Positions 1-10,839 of a stretch of 64,000 nt of DNA are shown one piece after another. A model generated the notes under the pieces. It made no database searches, was not told the origin of the DNA, and saw only the letters and a program-made list of their open reading frames with translations. Within the stretch, counting starts at the first letter, position 1. Each line of letters opens with the position of its first letter. Source of the DNA: Polytrichum commune (Eukaryota > Streptophyta > Polytrichopsida > Polytrichales > Polytrichaceae); assembly GCA_950295325.1 (NCBI GenBank), contig OX485808.1:40199180-40263179 (forward strand), in the 5' to 3' direction. The position numbers were made by a program, and so were the translations under genes.

Positions 1-204
1 CTAACATAACTTAATTTGAGGATTTTAATTACTTTAAGGATTTTTATTTTTCTTCTCTCTTCTAAAAAACTAACCTACATTATGTCTACCATTTACTCCA
101 CCTATCATATTTTCCTACGTCTGTACTATTCTTTTAATCCAACAACAAGGTTAATTGAGAAATCAGTTAATGTCCTAATTTTGATGTAGTTTAATTTTCC
201 TCTT

Positions 205-361
205 GGTCCAAATTCAGTTTACACCTACTGAGAGCCTAAAGACTTTGTAAATTGATTTTTTAAGAAATCAAACCATGGAAGTTGGACCATGAAGTCGAAC
301 CATGGAAAAATGCTGTCTTCCATGGTCCAACTTCATGGTCCATCATGGTGTAAACTGGCCC
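205..361. repeat. Foldback MITE-like element
   Basis: The right end reads GTGTAAACTGGCCC followed by TTA, the same terminus as the PIF-type elements elsewhere in this window. The left end (GGTCCAAATTCAGTTTACAC) is a diverged inverted copy. Inside, 274-296 and 318-340 are near-perfect inverted copies of a CCATGGAAGTTGGACCATG-type word, so the element folds into a hairpin. A piece of a related element is seen at 50093-50133. Confidence 0.5.
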
Positions 362-364
362 TTA

Positions 365-1899
365 GAAGTTTAAACAACATTACCAGTTTCATGCCCGATC
401 CACCAAATCATCAAAGAAACACTCAAAATAAATAGGCATATTAGATAATAATAGAATCCAGTATTAATCAAAATTAGCTTGAGTTCCAAAAATTTAGTGC
501 GTCCAACTATGTTTTGAACCTGTTTTAAATTCCAATAGTGATTATGATGTCTTTAGTAGCATTAATTAGGTACTTAACTTAACCTAAACCAGGGCTTATA
601 CCTTCAACATTCCTTCGATGGTACCCCACTTATACATACCCCCAATGTATTTCTTCTTTCTATTACTTATTTCTATATTTATTTTTAATACCCATTTTTT
701 TAAACTAAGTATCAAATTATAAGTTTTTTTTCAATGCCTTGCCCAGTGCTATATGAAGGAAACAATATTTTGGGTGAACCACTACTATGCCCTATGATTG
801 AAGTCAAGAAAATTAGCACTAAAATTTACGAAGTTCTCTCCTACAAGGTATCTCCAAAAAATGTTGTTTCAAAAATCCAAACAGTTTTTTTTAAGAAAAA
901 TCTCAAAAGAATTATGTACATATTTTGAAGAGAGCAGAAGTGGACCATGAAATTGGAAAAAAACAATTTTCATTGTTTTCACATACTGCTAAAAATACAT
1001 TGACTAGAATATAATTTCATGCATTTTTTTCTAATGGAGCGTTGGAGTTCAATATGAAATGAAGATAAACACATAGAAAACCAAGTTTTTAATATTTAAG
1101 GTCGTGGAATTTGCATCTAAAACTAAATATAGCCAGTTGTTTGTGGAAATAATTTTGGTGAGATTAATTTTAAGATATCAAGTTGATATTGTATTTTTTT
1201 TTACTTGTAACGTCAATAAAGGACCAATAAATGAAAAGAAAAAGCAATGTAAATTTAAAAATTTTGGTATTACTTTATGGCCTTTGACCAAGAATTTTGT
1301 GAGTTAAGCTCATACATGACCCACTCTGTCATCTAGTTTACCATGCTTGCATAGGGCTTGCACCCATTTGGAGTTCTTTTGTCAGAATGATGTAATTCAA
1401 GCTTGGGTTTGGAATTTATTGATTAAATATTCAATCTGGAGTAGGGCTTGAATTCGGAAGTTGCCTCTATCCAAGAATCTCAAGACTTCCCATCACCTAC
1501 GTAAACTCGTCCATCAAAACTGTGAAATGCAGTGAATTAGTTTACCTCCATAAGTCAAGATCCGTGCAGCTAATTGAATGCTGCTATTTATAGATTTTAT
1601 GGGTTGCTTAGTTTCTCAGTCTGGTGCTCTGGAAAGAGGCTCCAACTCCCCAAGAAACAATGAAACTATGGAATCGGTTCCAGGGCAGGACCTCATCAAA
1701 TCAAGAATTTGGGTGATGCACACATGCAAAAGAAGCACAAACAATGGACATAGCATGAATTCAGTTGGATGATTGCTATTGCAGATTTCCATATACCTAG
1801 CTAGTACTTGAATTTCTGAGTTTTGGAAATACGAATGGGAATGAATTTGTAAAACTCTGTACTAAATAGTTGTGTTAATCCAACAGAGCAATAATCTGG
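365..1899. other. AT-rich intergenic DNA, nothing recognised
   Basis: No open frame here has a recognisable domain, splice context or coding-like composition. The short frames at 734-928, 1104-1307 and 1578-1772 are AT-driven and look like chance. Confidence 0.6.
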
Positions 1900-2244
1900 A
1901 CACCTACGTTTGAGTGGTACATGGTTAGGTGTAAATCCAAGAGTGGGCACCAAAAAAATGTGTTTAAAAGAGATTGCGCTATGTTCTCAAAATATGCTAA
2001 CCATTCTAGACTTAATAATCAACATAATTGGGGGGACCTATATGACCGTTCAATGAACATGAGAATTTTCACTTTGATAATGAAGGAGTTCATCTTACGA
2101 GATGCGAAAATGATGAGGCAAATGGCTATGGGGCCCAGGCAGGATTTGGATTTGCTAATAATCTCACACTAGCTGAGTGTTGCATATTTCATGAGAAGTG
2201 GGTGCATTGAGAAAAGTATCCGAATAACACACATCTACCTTATG
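1900..2244 (+). repeat. ~345-bp dispersed repeat (family R350), full-length copy
   Basis: The copy runs from a CACCTAYRTTTGAGTGGTA-like start, through AAAAGAGATTG and a GGGGGGACCTATATGACC-like block, to CATCTACCTTATG. The same order of blocks recurs at 8257, 22150, 31276 (reversed), 35440, 37415, 40795 (reversed, interrupted) and 62750. No terminal inverted repeat, A/B box or coding capacity was seen, so the family is left unclassified. Confidence 0.75.
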
Positions 2245-2909
2245 CAGGCTTGCCTGATGGACCAAGGACCCAGCGCCCAACTATAATGTAGAGATACCCA
2301 GTCCTAAGACAAGGTCACAAAGGTCAATTGTTGAACATCTAACAGGTTCAATGCATGAGAAGCACAGTACACCTGAAATCACAAACCCCAGCATTGATTT
2401 TGGACATCCTTGCAGGAAATGCAAGAAGTATATGAACAATCACTTGCCACATTTGAAGTCGTTGGTGGATTTAAAATCCACAAAAATTCCCCCCTCCCAA
2501 AGAAACTATCATACATATCTACACTCATCTGGACTGCCACTAAATTTCTAGATTTGTCACAAGAATCCTCTAAAGTGCATCCTATGTGTTATAGAATATC
2601 AAACATGTGGATTCCTGTACTACTCTAGTGTTGCAGCCGTTCAGATTTTTAGCCTACACCTCCTAGTTGATGATAAAGATTGGAGTTCATATCAGCCATG
2701 GAGTATGTACTCTGACAACCTAACTGCTATATCTGTCCTGCTCTACATACACCCCAGCACATTATACCAGATTCCACCTCAATAATATCATGATTAATCT
2801 GCCCCCAATTCTGCATCAACTCACGTGAATTGAGTGAAAATCATTGACATTGGATGTCACTTACATAACTGTGCCTGCGACGCGGAATCATGTATAGCCA
2901 CACAATGTT
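2245..2909. other. 3' flank of the first MYB gene
   Basis: This stretch lies immediately downstream, in the transcriptional sense, of the minus-strand MYB stop codon. Its proximal part should include the 3' UTR. No poly(A) signal can be chosen with confidence and no other gene was recognised. Confidence 0.4.
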
Positions 2910-4691
2910 TTATTTTGTGATCGTGACAGGGGACTCGGAGTTCCTCACCAGATCAAGCGCCATATCCCAGCAGCGGTCTATCTCGGAGCTGCTCGGGACG
3001 AATAATTCTGGAGGCAACATTAAGCTTGTCAGTGGTGGAGACTCTGAGCCACCAAAGCCATGGCTTGAATTTCCATTGCATGAAGTAGTACCGGCTAATA
3101 CAGTGCTTGCATCTTCCCATTTGGAAAGGATGGCACTTGAATCTGCTTCCAAGGAGGAAAAAGCTTGCACAGTCCCCAAACCCGCATCTGTGGCTGCGCT
3201 GCACTGAGCATTCGAATCGGGTTGCCCAAAAATTTCGTCAGAAATTTCGGACATGGAGGAGGCGTCTAGGAGGAGGTGATCCAGAGGGTAAAGAGTGGAG
3301 TCCGGGGACATGGCCATGAAAAGCTCGGAAGTCATGGTGGAGCCACTTTGGCAGCCGGCTTGGCTAGTATTACTCGGACTTGCATGGCTGCAATTAGTCG
3401 TTGGACTGCTCTCCTGCACCAGGGCTTGTTGCCACTGGACCTCAATATCCAAATCCATGGCTGCCGAAAATTTGGGAGAAACTTTTCCCGGAATGTGTTC
3501 TGACAGCACCTCAGAGCTGCTAGATGTGGTCGCGGAGCTCGAGTTTTCATCAGATTTCACTACAGGTGGCTGCCAAGTTGGCCATAGAGATGATGAGACA
3601 TCAGTATGGTTGGTTTTGGCCGCTAATTTGTAGGTGGAGCTAAGCACAGCGGTGTGGGCGAGGCGAGCCTCGGCCTCTGCACGCACACGGTCCCATTGCG
3701 ACATGTGGGTGAGGACTGAGTTTTCTTTGATGCCACACGAACCAGCCGCGAGCAGGAGCTCTTGAAGTGCGCTGTAACAGCTGCCCTTAGCCTTGGTATA
3801 CTGCGCTGCGGCTGCGGCTGAATCGATGCCCATATTTTGCAGGAGCCGCTTCTTCAAGTGCGTATTCCAGTGGTTCTTGATCTCGTTGTCCGTGCGTTGT
3901 GGCAGGCGGCTGGCTATGGCCGCCCACCGGTTTCCGAGAGCCGCATGGAGGTGGAATATCAACTGCTCCTCCTCCTCGGAGAAATGGCCACGCTTGATGT
4001 CTGGCCTCAGGTAGTTCGACCACCGCAGCCTACAGCTCTTGCCACACCTCAACAGACCTGTAGTACAGAGAGTTGTAACCACCACATCAATATTTCGCAC
4101 AACAGAGAACTTGGAGAATGTGGATTGAAAGAAGATCTCGAGTGAGACGTAGAAAGCTGAAAGTTGAAAACACACTATATAAGCCACTCTGGAAGAGCAA
4201 TGTGCACAGACAGTTGTAACCGCCACCACCACCACCGTCACATCAACTGGTGATCTTGAAGATTTTTCGCAATAGAGAATTTTTAAAGCACTCAACGGAG
4301 ATGACTAGTGCAAGAATATAACTTGGACGAAAGTCAAAATCACCCACAATCTAAGCCGTCACTCAGGAAAACCAATGTTTGCACTCAAGGTCCAGTCATA
4401 ACTCGAACTATGTACAATGTGCATCCAGTGAGGTGAGCCAATCTAAGTTCAAGCTGCACCACATCTTTATAAATCCCACAAAGATCGTTTTCCCCTGAAA
4501 GAATAGTTTGATGCGAGTCACATTCTCAACATTAAGATGCATTTGTAATAGTTACCAGCTTCCCGAGGCAGCGATCGCCAACTTCCATGGCCGTGCTTCT
4601 CAATGTACGCCAGCAGCTTTCGATCCTCGTCCGCCGTCCACGGCCCCTTCTTCAGCCCCATTGTCTCATCACAGCATGGAGCTCTTCCCAT
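2910..4691 (-). CDS. R2R3-MYB transcription factor, subgroup 9 (MIXTA-like), copy A
   Basis: Two exons on the minus strand: 4556-4691 (ATG at 4691) and 2910-4057, giving 427 aa. The donor is G|GTAACT and the acceptor CTACAG|GT; intron phase 1 sits at the usual R2R3-MYB intron-1 site. The protein starts [11 protein letters not shown]2 has W18, W38 and W58; R3 has F71, W90 and W109, with the DNA-binding helices intact. The motif [18 protein letters not shown] at residues 161-178 is the subgroup-9 signature shared by MIXTA, MYB106/NOECK, MYB16 and MYB17. Family members act in the nucleus and control conical-cell or trichome outgrowth and cuticle deposition; that role here is inferred. The second intron found in many R2R3-MYBs (after LGNR) is absent. 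The C-terminal region is Ser-rich and acidic, suggesting an activation domain. The gene has a related copy at 13319-15352 in the same orientation. Confidence 0.95.
4060..4400 (-). repeat. Imperfect direct repeat in the MYB-A intron
   Basis: ACAGAGAGTTGTAACC at 4065 and ACAGACAGTTGTAACC at 4206 begin two diverged copies about 140 bp apart, each followed by a TTTCGCA...AGAGAA block. The copies lie mainly within the single intron (4058-4555) and do not disturb its splice sites. Confidence 0.45.
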
Positions 4692-4726
4692 GGCTACCTA
4701 TAACTCAGAGCTAGCTAGCTTCCAAA

Positions 4727-4945
4727 TGTCTCCCAGCAATCTAATTGAATCCCTCCACCACCACCTGAGCTGAATCTACTGGCAACACAAAGTTGAACTA
4801 GTGCTAGCTACTGGCTACTACAGAAGAATACTTGAAATGTCTCCCAGCAATCTATACACTGAATCTCTTCCCCCACCACGTTAGCTGATTGAATCTATTG
4901 GCATCAACACAAAGAAGAGCTAGTGCTAACTCAGCTACCACGGAC
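4727..4945. repeat. ~111-bp tandem duplication in the MYB-A leader/promoter
   Basis: Two adjacent copies start AAATGTCTCCCAGCAATCTA (4727 and about 4838). Each continues with GAATC, a CCACCAC block, AGCTGA, GAATCTA, TTGGCA/CTGGCA, CAACACAAAG, CTAGTGCTA and a GCTAC word. They sit 35-255 bp upstream of the MYB-A start codon, between it and the proposed TATA box, so they would lie in the 5' UTR. Confidence 0.7.
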
Positions 4946-4992
4946 AAGGTTTCAAGCTTTGAAAGGGATGATCCACCGGAATAGCGGAAGGA

Positions 4993-5005
4993 CTTAAATA
5001 TAAAG
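4993..5005 (-). promoter_or_regulatory. Possible TATA box of MYB-A
   Basis: On the minus strand this reads CTTTATATTTAAG, about 300 bp upstream of the ATG at 4691. It is preceded by a GC-richer region with a (CTC)n pyrimidine tract (5120-5146). No other TATA-like word is as well placed. This is composition evidence only. Confidence 0.35.
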
Positions 5006-5450
5006 TGTTGTTGCAACCTCCTTTTGAGAATCCTGCATGCTGGGTGGTCTGAGAGCAAGAGGACAAAAGTAACCCCAAATTCCTCGACCAAGCACAGGGA
5101 ACAAACTAGGCAGGCGGTGGAGGAGGAGGAGGAGGAGGAAGAGGCAGTTAACTTCAGTAGTCCAGATGGTGATCATACAGTGGGCAGCTTGCAGAGGCGG
5201 TACCTCCAGCAATTTGATCATTATAAGCCTGATGACCGTCTTTGACTTCGGGAGCTGCCAGTTTGTACCTTCAGCCGAAGGGGAGCTTCATGCGCACCAT
5301 CAGCTATGGAAGCAGGAAGTCACTGCTAGCTCACTGTTGCTGCTGCTGTGCCTGCAACATAGAATGACGATCATGAATCTCCTTGAATTGCACCAGACTA
5401 AGGAGATGAGGAGGTAGCGTAGGAGCGTTTTGTCAAACCCCAGCTGGCCC
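5006..5450 (-). promoter_or_regulatory. GC-richer upstream region of MYB-A
   Basis: This region is richer in G and C than the surrounding DNA. It contains a purine (GAG)n run at 5120-5146 (pyrimidine on the gene's strand) and a GCTGCTGCTG run near 5340. Position suggests proximal promoter. Short frames on both strands here have no recognisable domain. Confidence 0.3.
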
Positions 5451-5734
5451 AACTATGTAAGATGGAGTCTTTCATCCTGCCAGGCCCAGCAGTAACTGCC
5501 GGCATTGGATTGGCACACTGTCTCCCATCACTATGAATAACTTATCAGCCTTTTTGCCTCATGATCCTCTGAAAGTTAAAACTCTACGCACCTTGCAACA
5601 ACTAAGACTTAGAAGTTCTGACTTGACATGTACTGTATATCCTGATGCCAGGTGGTGTTGCAAAACATGACCTGCTGTAAGTAAGTTGTCTGGGGAATTT
5701 GCAACGACAAAGTACAAGGAGATCTGATGGTCGC

Positions 5735-5930
5735 GTGATGCTAGTTACAGATGAGCCGGTTGAGTTTGAGAAATAACCGGTTCGAGTTTGAATCAAGACC
5801 TTAGTCAAATTGCCGATCGTTTTACAGGGATTTATAGACTGTCGTAATACCTTAATTAAATTACTAAATAAAACCTAAAGATGGCAGTATTTAACCAAGT
5901 TGGAGTTGGAAACACTTGGCATCTTGACCA
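5735..5930 (+). repeat. hAT-type MITE (ACCGGTT family), diverged copy
   Basis: It shares ACAGATGAGCCGGTTGAG, GAGAAATAACCGGTT and the distal TTGGAGTTGGAAACACTTGG block with the better preserved copies at 36611, 39678 and 53504. The termini are not preserved clearly enough to call a target duplication. Confidence 0.55.
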
Positions 5931-6394
5931 AGTTTGTCTTAAATCTCTTCAGACACTGATTTCCAACTGTTTCCGTGCTTTTTCTTACATGTGGAAGTGT
6001 ACTCAGGTCCAACCATGAGAAGATGTATCCCAATTATGTCACACGTCAGCCTATTCTCACAGTCCTTGACACTCCTGTGAATAATTCTAATGCCTTTATT
6101 TGAATTTAACTTAGGTTTATAACCAAGATTTAGTACAATCATAAATATTGTCATCACATTTGATTAATAGTTGGTCATCTAAATTATTATTATTACTTCA
6201 AACATGAGCCCTTATGAAATGTAAGGACTCCTTTTTATTTGCGAATCCTTATGATACACATTATCGTGGTTGTCTCATCCCTTTAGCTATTGGGAATCAT
6301 GAAGATTGTGATTTCAAGTTTCAAAATAAAAGTAGAGATGCAAAAGTGATAATAAGAGTTTGAAAGCCAAGATTGTCTTTCTCTTTAAGTGATC

Positions 6395-6520
6395 TCATTG
6401 GCTCTCCCAATCATGTTAGTCTAGAATGATGTATGTAGTCTGAACACATAGTCCAATCTCATCGTGACATGTGTCTTTTTGGTGTTTGTCCTTAACTACA
6501 AGTGTTGCTATATACCCCTC
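6395..6520 (-). repeat. R350 repeat, partial copy
   Basis: The words CACATAGTCCAATCTC, GACATGTGTCTTTTTGGTG and CCTCAAATTG match the 5' part of the family in reverse orientation. The 3' half is missing. Confidence 0.6.
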
Positions 6521-7415
6521 AAATTGCAATACCAAAGCCAATGCAATAAACTCTAAGTTAGTACCTACTACAAGTTGCAACCTCCATCTCTGATGTGTGA
6601 TTGTAATTACTACTCTCCCCATGAGTGCAGAGGTTGTAAAGAATCTTTAAGATCATGCAATCTTCAAGAAAATGGCAATGCCAACACCATCATTAAGATC
6701 AGGTACCTAGTATAAGTTATTGTCACTTATAACTGGAGTCTGTAGTCTACCATGTAAGAACTTGATCAGATATGACTTTATATATGATGGAACCGGTTTT
6801 TTTTATTATACACTACAAGCATATGAGTTTCAGCCAAATGTCACACGTATCTGGAAAGTTGTCATACATCCCTGGAAAATTTGCAAATCTATCGTAAAGG
6901 TGGATTTAATTGTTCTTGCACCAATGTAGGACGATTATCTAAGACTAAAATGTTGGTAGTGATAGGAAGGGAACATTCGAATGTTTTGGTGCCAAACATT
7001 TGCATGGTCATAAATCAAGACTTATATATTATTTTATCATGATCCCATATTGTGTTTAGGAGTGATCAATTCAATAAGTAATCATAAACACATTGATTCT
7101 CAATGTTTTGATGAAAAACTTGATATGAATGGCTAGAATCGTAAATATTATTATACAATACTGGGAAGTTGTATTGAATGTTCTTCAAGTGGTAGATTTG
7201 TCAATTTATTTTGTTAAAAGTACGAACACTTCATGAGGCATTGAGGAAAACCATTGATACAATCAAGCTTTTCAATGGCTACACGCAAAAATAGTTCTCT
7301 ACTAAAATTACCTCTATTTGAGCAAGATCTATTCATTTGAAGTTGAAAGTCTCATTTCGGAACATTTCATTTCTTTAAGGACTAAGTACTAGATTATTTT
7401 AATGACAAATTTATT
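6521..7415. other. AT-rich intergenic DNA, nothing recognised
   Basis: No gene, RNA or repeat with recognisable ends was seen in this stretch. Confidence 0.5.
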
Positions 7416-7641
7416 GGGACCCAAATCGGGAACAACCCTTGGAATTGAGTCACCCCTTTTGGTTGACCCAACTCCAAAGATAAGTCTCAACTTTTTGGCA
7501 CAAATTTGCCACCATATAGGATATTGAAACTTAGAAAGTGGAACCTAATATGAAGCCAAAAACAATGAGACTTTGCTCTCCAGCAATCACACTTCTTGAA
7601 CAAAATGGGACTTAGAAATTAGGTGTATTGGAAACCGGCCC
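7416..7641. repeat. Possible short PIF-type MITE
   Basis: The right end GGAAACCGGCCC followed by TAA matches the termini of the elements at 49191 and 53046. The left end (GGGACCCAAATCGGGA) is only a weak inverted match. Interior words such as GACCCAACTC and AAGTCTCAAC recall the 49191 family. Confidence 0.35.
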
Positions 7642-8192
7642 TAAGTCTCCCAATAGGTCCTTGGGCCTTGACGCTTGATCACCTTACATAGAACCTCTTG
7701 TTTATTCTCCATTATTGAGAAAGGAAATGGTTTGTTGTAGCCCATGACATCCTACATAAATGTGACCTTGATATATCTTGTGACTTGGACAATGAGAGAA
7801 ATTTCAGAGTTTTTCGTGTGATAGCTAAAGTATGTGGTGCAAATGCCTGAATAAGGTAAATATTATTTACCAGGCCTGCTCTTAACAGCTGACACCAATG
7901 CCTGAATGAATGCCCAAAGAACATACTCTGATAGAATCTATGTATATACACTTTGGAGATATTTCCTGTTATGAAACTTTGAGTCAATGGTTTGACGATA
8001 TTTAGAGTTCCCAAAAAATCAATGCTTGATCGAACAAACTCTATCATCATAGTGATATGTGGATTATAAGTGCCAGTTATCTAAGCTAGTAGTATGTATT
8101 TACAGAGTCTGCCAATTTGGGGAAGAGTCATTGCAGGTGATCACTTGGAGCAGGTACTAAATTATTGGATGTGGCACATAAATGATAAGTAC

Positions 8193-8256
8193 CAGTGCCA
8201 GGGAGATTTTTGGGCATAATCAGTCGAGATCCTAGTGTTTCCAAAGCCATCTGGTT
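8193..8256 (-). repeat. hAT-type MITE (ACCGGTT family), terminal fragment
   Basis: Starts CAGTGCCAGGGAGATTTT, then GCATAATCAGTCGAGATCC and CTAGTGTTTCCAAA, as in the complete copies at 22567 and 53504. It is truncated where an R350 repeat begins. Confidence 0.6.
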
Positions 8257-8597
8257 ACCTGTATTTGAGTGGTATGTGGTTAGGTGTGTATTTAAGAAAG
8301 GACACCAACAAGACATGTGTCTAAAAGAGATTGATCTACATGCACAAAATATGTTTTCCATATCAAGACACAATAGTCAATAAGATTTGGGGGGACTTAT
8401 CTAACCACAAATTGATATGAGAATCTTCCACTTTGATAATGAATAAGATATGCATATGAGCTCCAAACATTTGTGAGACAAATGACTATGGGCACAATTT
8501 TGGTTTGTGAACCCACCTCGCACTAATTGTGTCTCAAATCCTATGAGAAGTGGATGCAGAGAGAAAAGTATCCGAATAATACACGTCTACCTTATTG
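8257..8597 (+). repeat. R350 repeat, full-length copy
   Basis: Starts TGTATTTGAGTGGTATGTGG, has GACATGTGTCTAAAAGAGAT and TTTGGGGGGACTTAT, and ends ACACGTCTACCTTATTG. It abuts a truncated hAT-type MITE on its left. Confidence 0.75.
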
Positions 8598-8651
8598 TAA
8601 GTGAGCCTAACATTTCCAACAGGACATCACGATTTACCACTTCTTCTTCTC

Positions 8652-8984
8652 TTATTGACATAGGAACTGAAATATTTCATCGCAGAAAGGTCTCCCCGTC
8701 TTTATGATGGCCATGGCAGACTCAACCAGTTTTCCACACTGCTTTGCCAGTAACTGGTGACGCGCTCCAAAGTGCAGCTTCCGGGCGCCCGTCGCCACTG
8801 TCGCTCCGCGTAACTTATGACACATTGCGTGTGGGGAGCATGCAGTTGCAGAGGTACCAGCTTTCTGTCCTGACAGCCTCACTTCCATGTTCTCGAATGT
8901 CTGGCCCCCGATCCGCTTGGGAATCCAAACAGAAGCAGGGGAAAACATTAGTGAGCTCGATTCAATGGTTTCGTGAAAATACAA
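8652..8984 (-). other. GC-richer open frame, possible exon of an unidentified gene
   Basis: An open minus-strand frame of 110 codons in DNA clearly richer in G and C than its neighbours. Around PKRIGGQTFENMEVRLSGQ and KQCGKLVESAMAIIKTG it reads like coding sequence. No family was recognised. It lies just downstream, on the same strand, of the frame at 9051-9210, and the two could be pieces of one decayed or captured gene. Chance openness in GC-rich DNA cannot be excluded. Confidence 0.2.
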
Positions 8985-9050
8985 GCATAAAAATACAAGT
9001 GGTTTGGACTTGAATCTAGTTCAGGTGCATTCTGACAAGTCAACGGACTG

Positions 9051-9210
9051 TCAACACGAAGGCCAGGGGCCTAATGGACTGCCGTATTGTTCAAAGAACC
9101 CAGATAACTTAGCCATGTCATTGGCATTGGGATCGGGATCCACTCCGGGGCTCCACATTTCATTCCTGTCGTATTCCTGTAGTATCTCTTGCAAGCGTCC
9201 AAGCAGAAAA
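9051..9210 (-). other. Possible terminal exon of an unidentified gene
   Basis: On the minus strand a frame ends at 9051 (TGA) with ...NEMWSPGVDPDPNANDMAKL and a FFEQYGSPLGPWPSC end. The upstream edge follows a pyrimidine-rich stretch with possible AG acceptors (GCTTGCAAG). The D/P-rich block and a hydrophobic C-terminal helix look protein-like. I do not recognise the family. No upstream exons were found, so this may be an orphan or captured exon. Confidence 0.25.
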
Positions 9211-9289
9211 TGGGAAAAGAATACATGTAGAATGGGAGGATTTTACGGCTTAAGACATGGAACTTTTGTGGCCGGAATTGCAAGGTGAC

Positions 9290-10225
9290 TTGTTGCTACC
9301 CACATGTGTGAAAGCAAAGACCAGGCTCATCTGAAAGTGTCATTTTAATTCGCAAAAATAATATAAGAATTCTTTAATCATCTCAAGCAAATGCATTGTA
9401 TCAAGCATATTTTAGCACCATGTCAGGACATGGCAAGTTGCTTGATCGCAATGCACATGATTTTCCACAAACATTTCCAAGCAAGCAATCTATTGATAGT
9501 TTTGTAAGTTTCTCAATTGCCCTCACATGTCAAATTGTATCCAAAAGAATTGGAGAGCTCTTGGCTTTGTTGATATTTGAACATGGAATGTAATGGTTAT
9601 TTATTGATTACTTGAATTGAGGCCAGCTATAATTCCATTGCATCAATATTCTGGGTACCTTAGTAATATATCCATCAACTGGATCTCAATAGGCCTCAAA
9701 TTTCACAACTTGTCCAGAGGATTGGAGAGCTCTGGAATTTGTTGGAATGTGTACTTGAACATGAAACTCACTTGTCACTTATAGGGATGCTAAGCTACAT
9801 TTTTATTGCACTCAATGCCGATTCTGTGAACACAAGATGTTATGTGCACCCTAGAGTTCCCAAACAGAAGTTATTTGCAACCTGTCTTGAGATAAACTGA
9901 CATTACTTCTCCATGCGTACTCTCCAGCAACATTGGCTATCATTTTTTCTGAGCGACCATCTCTCAGCGTCAAAGACATCATTGTACAACTAGTCAAAAT
10001 GACCCTATCAAGCCCAATACTGAGAAGCAAGTGTCATGGAGGTTAGACTGTACCGAAGTTGTGTGTTTCTAAATTGCCTAGAAATGCACAAACTTGTATT
10101 GCAGAGCCTTTTTTCTTGTACATTCTACAAGTATCTGGAACCTGAATCTCATTTATTGTATTTTTTTGTCTTTTAAAATTATTAGCTAGATAAAACCATA
10201 CAAACACTATAATTCAACGTGGATT
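9290..10225. other. Intergenic DNA, nothing recognised
   Basis: No coding, RNA or repeat feature with support was found here. Confidence 0.5.
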
Positions 10226-10243
10226 ATATATATATATATATAT
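10226..10243. repeat. (TA)n microsatellite
   Basis: An uninterrupted TA dinucleotide run. Confidence 0.9.
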
Positions 10244-10381
10244 GATGTATGTGCATATGTATGTGTAAAATATGTATCTAGAGGTAAACTAGGTAGTCTA
10301 CCTATGTGATACCTTTTTGGGGAAAAAGGGGAGAGGGATAGAGGTAGCCATAGGATTCTAAGGAATTGGAAGGACAGCCAG

Positions 10382-10838
10382 GGCTAGACCTCTTTAAGTT
10401 GGGTCCTTATCACTATTACCAAGATAAAGGGGGTCTAGTAAAAACATGACTCTCATAGGTTTGTGGTTTATTCATTTCAAGGATAATCATTTTCAGTAAC
10501 ATAACATTGTTCAATAGATGAGTTGTAATCACTTGATTTCGCTATTGTTGTGCTTGTTCAGATTTAGCTTGAAACTTCAAAATTGCATAGTTGGATTTGA
10601 GAATCATAGTTGACCCCACAATACAGTTTCTTCTTATTGTTCGAACATAACATGATAGCAAGAGATATTTGTGATTTATTCATTCCAAGGGGGATCCACT
10701 CTCACTAATTCAGGACCTCTAATACTAATCTAAAATAAAATAAAATCAACAAAAAGGAATGTAGATGCTATAATAGGACTTTCTTCATTTTCACCTCAGG
10801 TGATAGTGGTACAGGCCCAGCTCAAAGAGGTGGGCATG
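10382..10838. repeat. MITE with ~50-bp TIRs (CTAGAC family), copy 1
   Basis: The left arm (GGCTAGACCTCTTTAAGTTG, then CACTATTACCAAGATAAAG) is the inverted complement of the right arm (TTCACCTCAGGTGATAGTGG, then GCTCAAAGAGGTGGGC). A second copy with the same arms is at 52497-53503. There is no coding capacity. Confidence 0.65.
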
Positions 10839-10839
10839 G

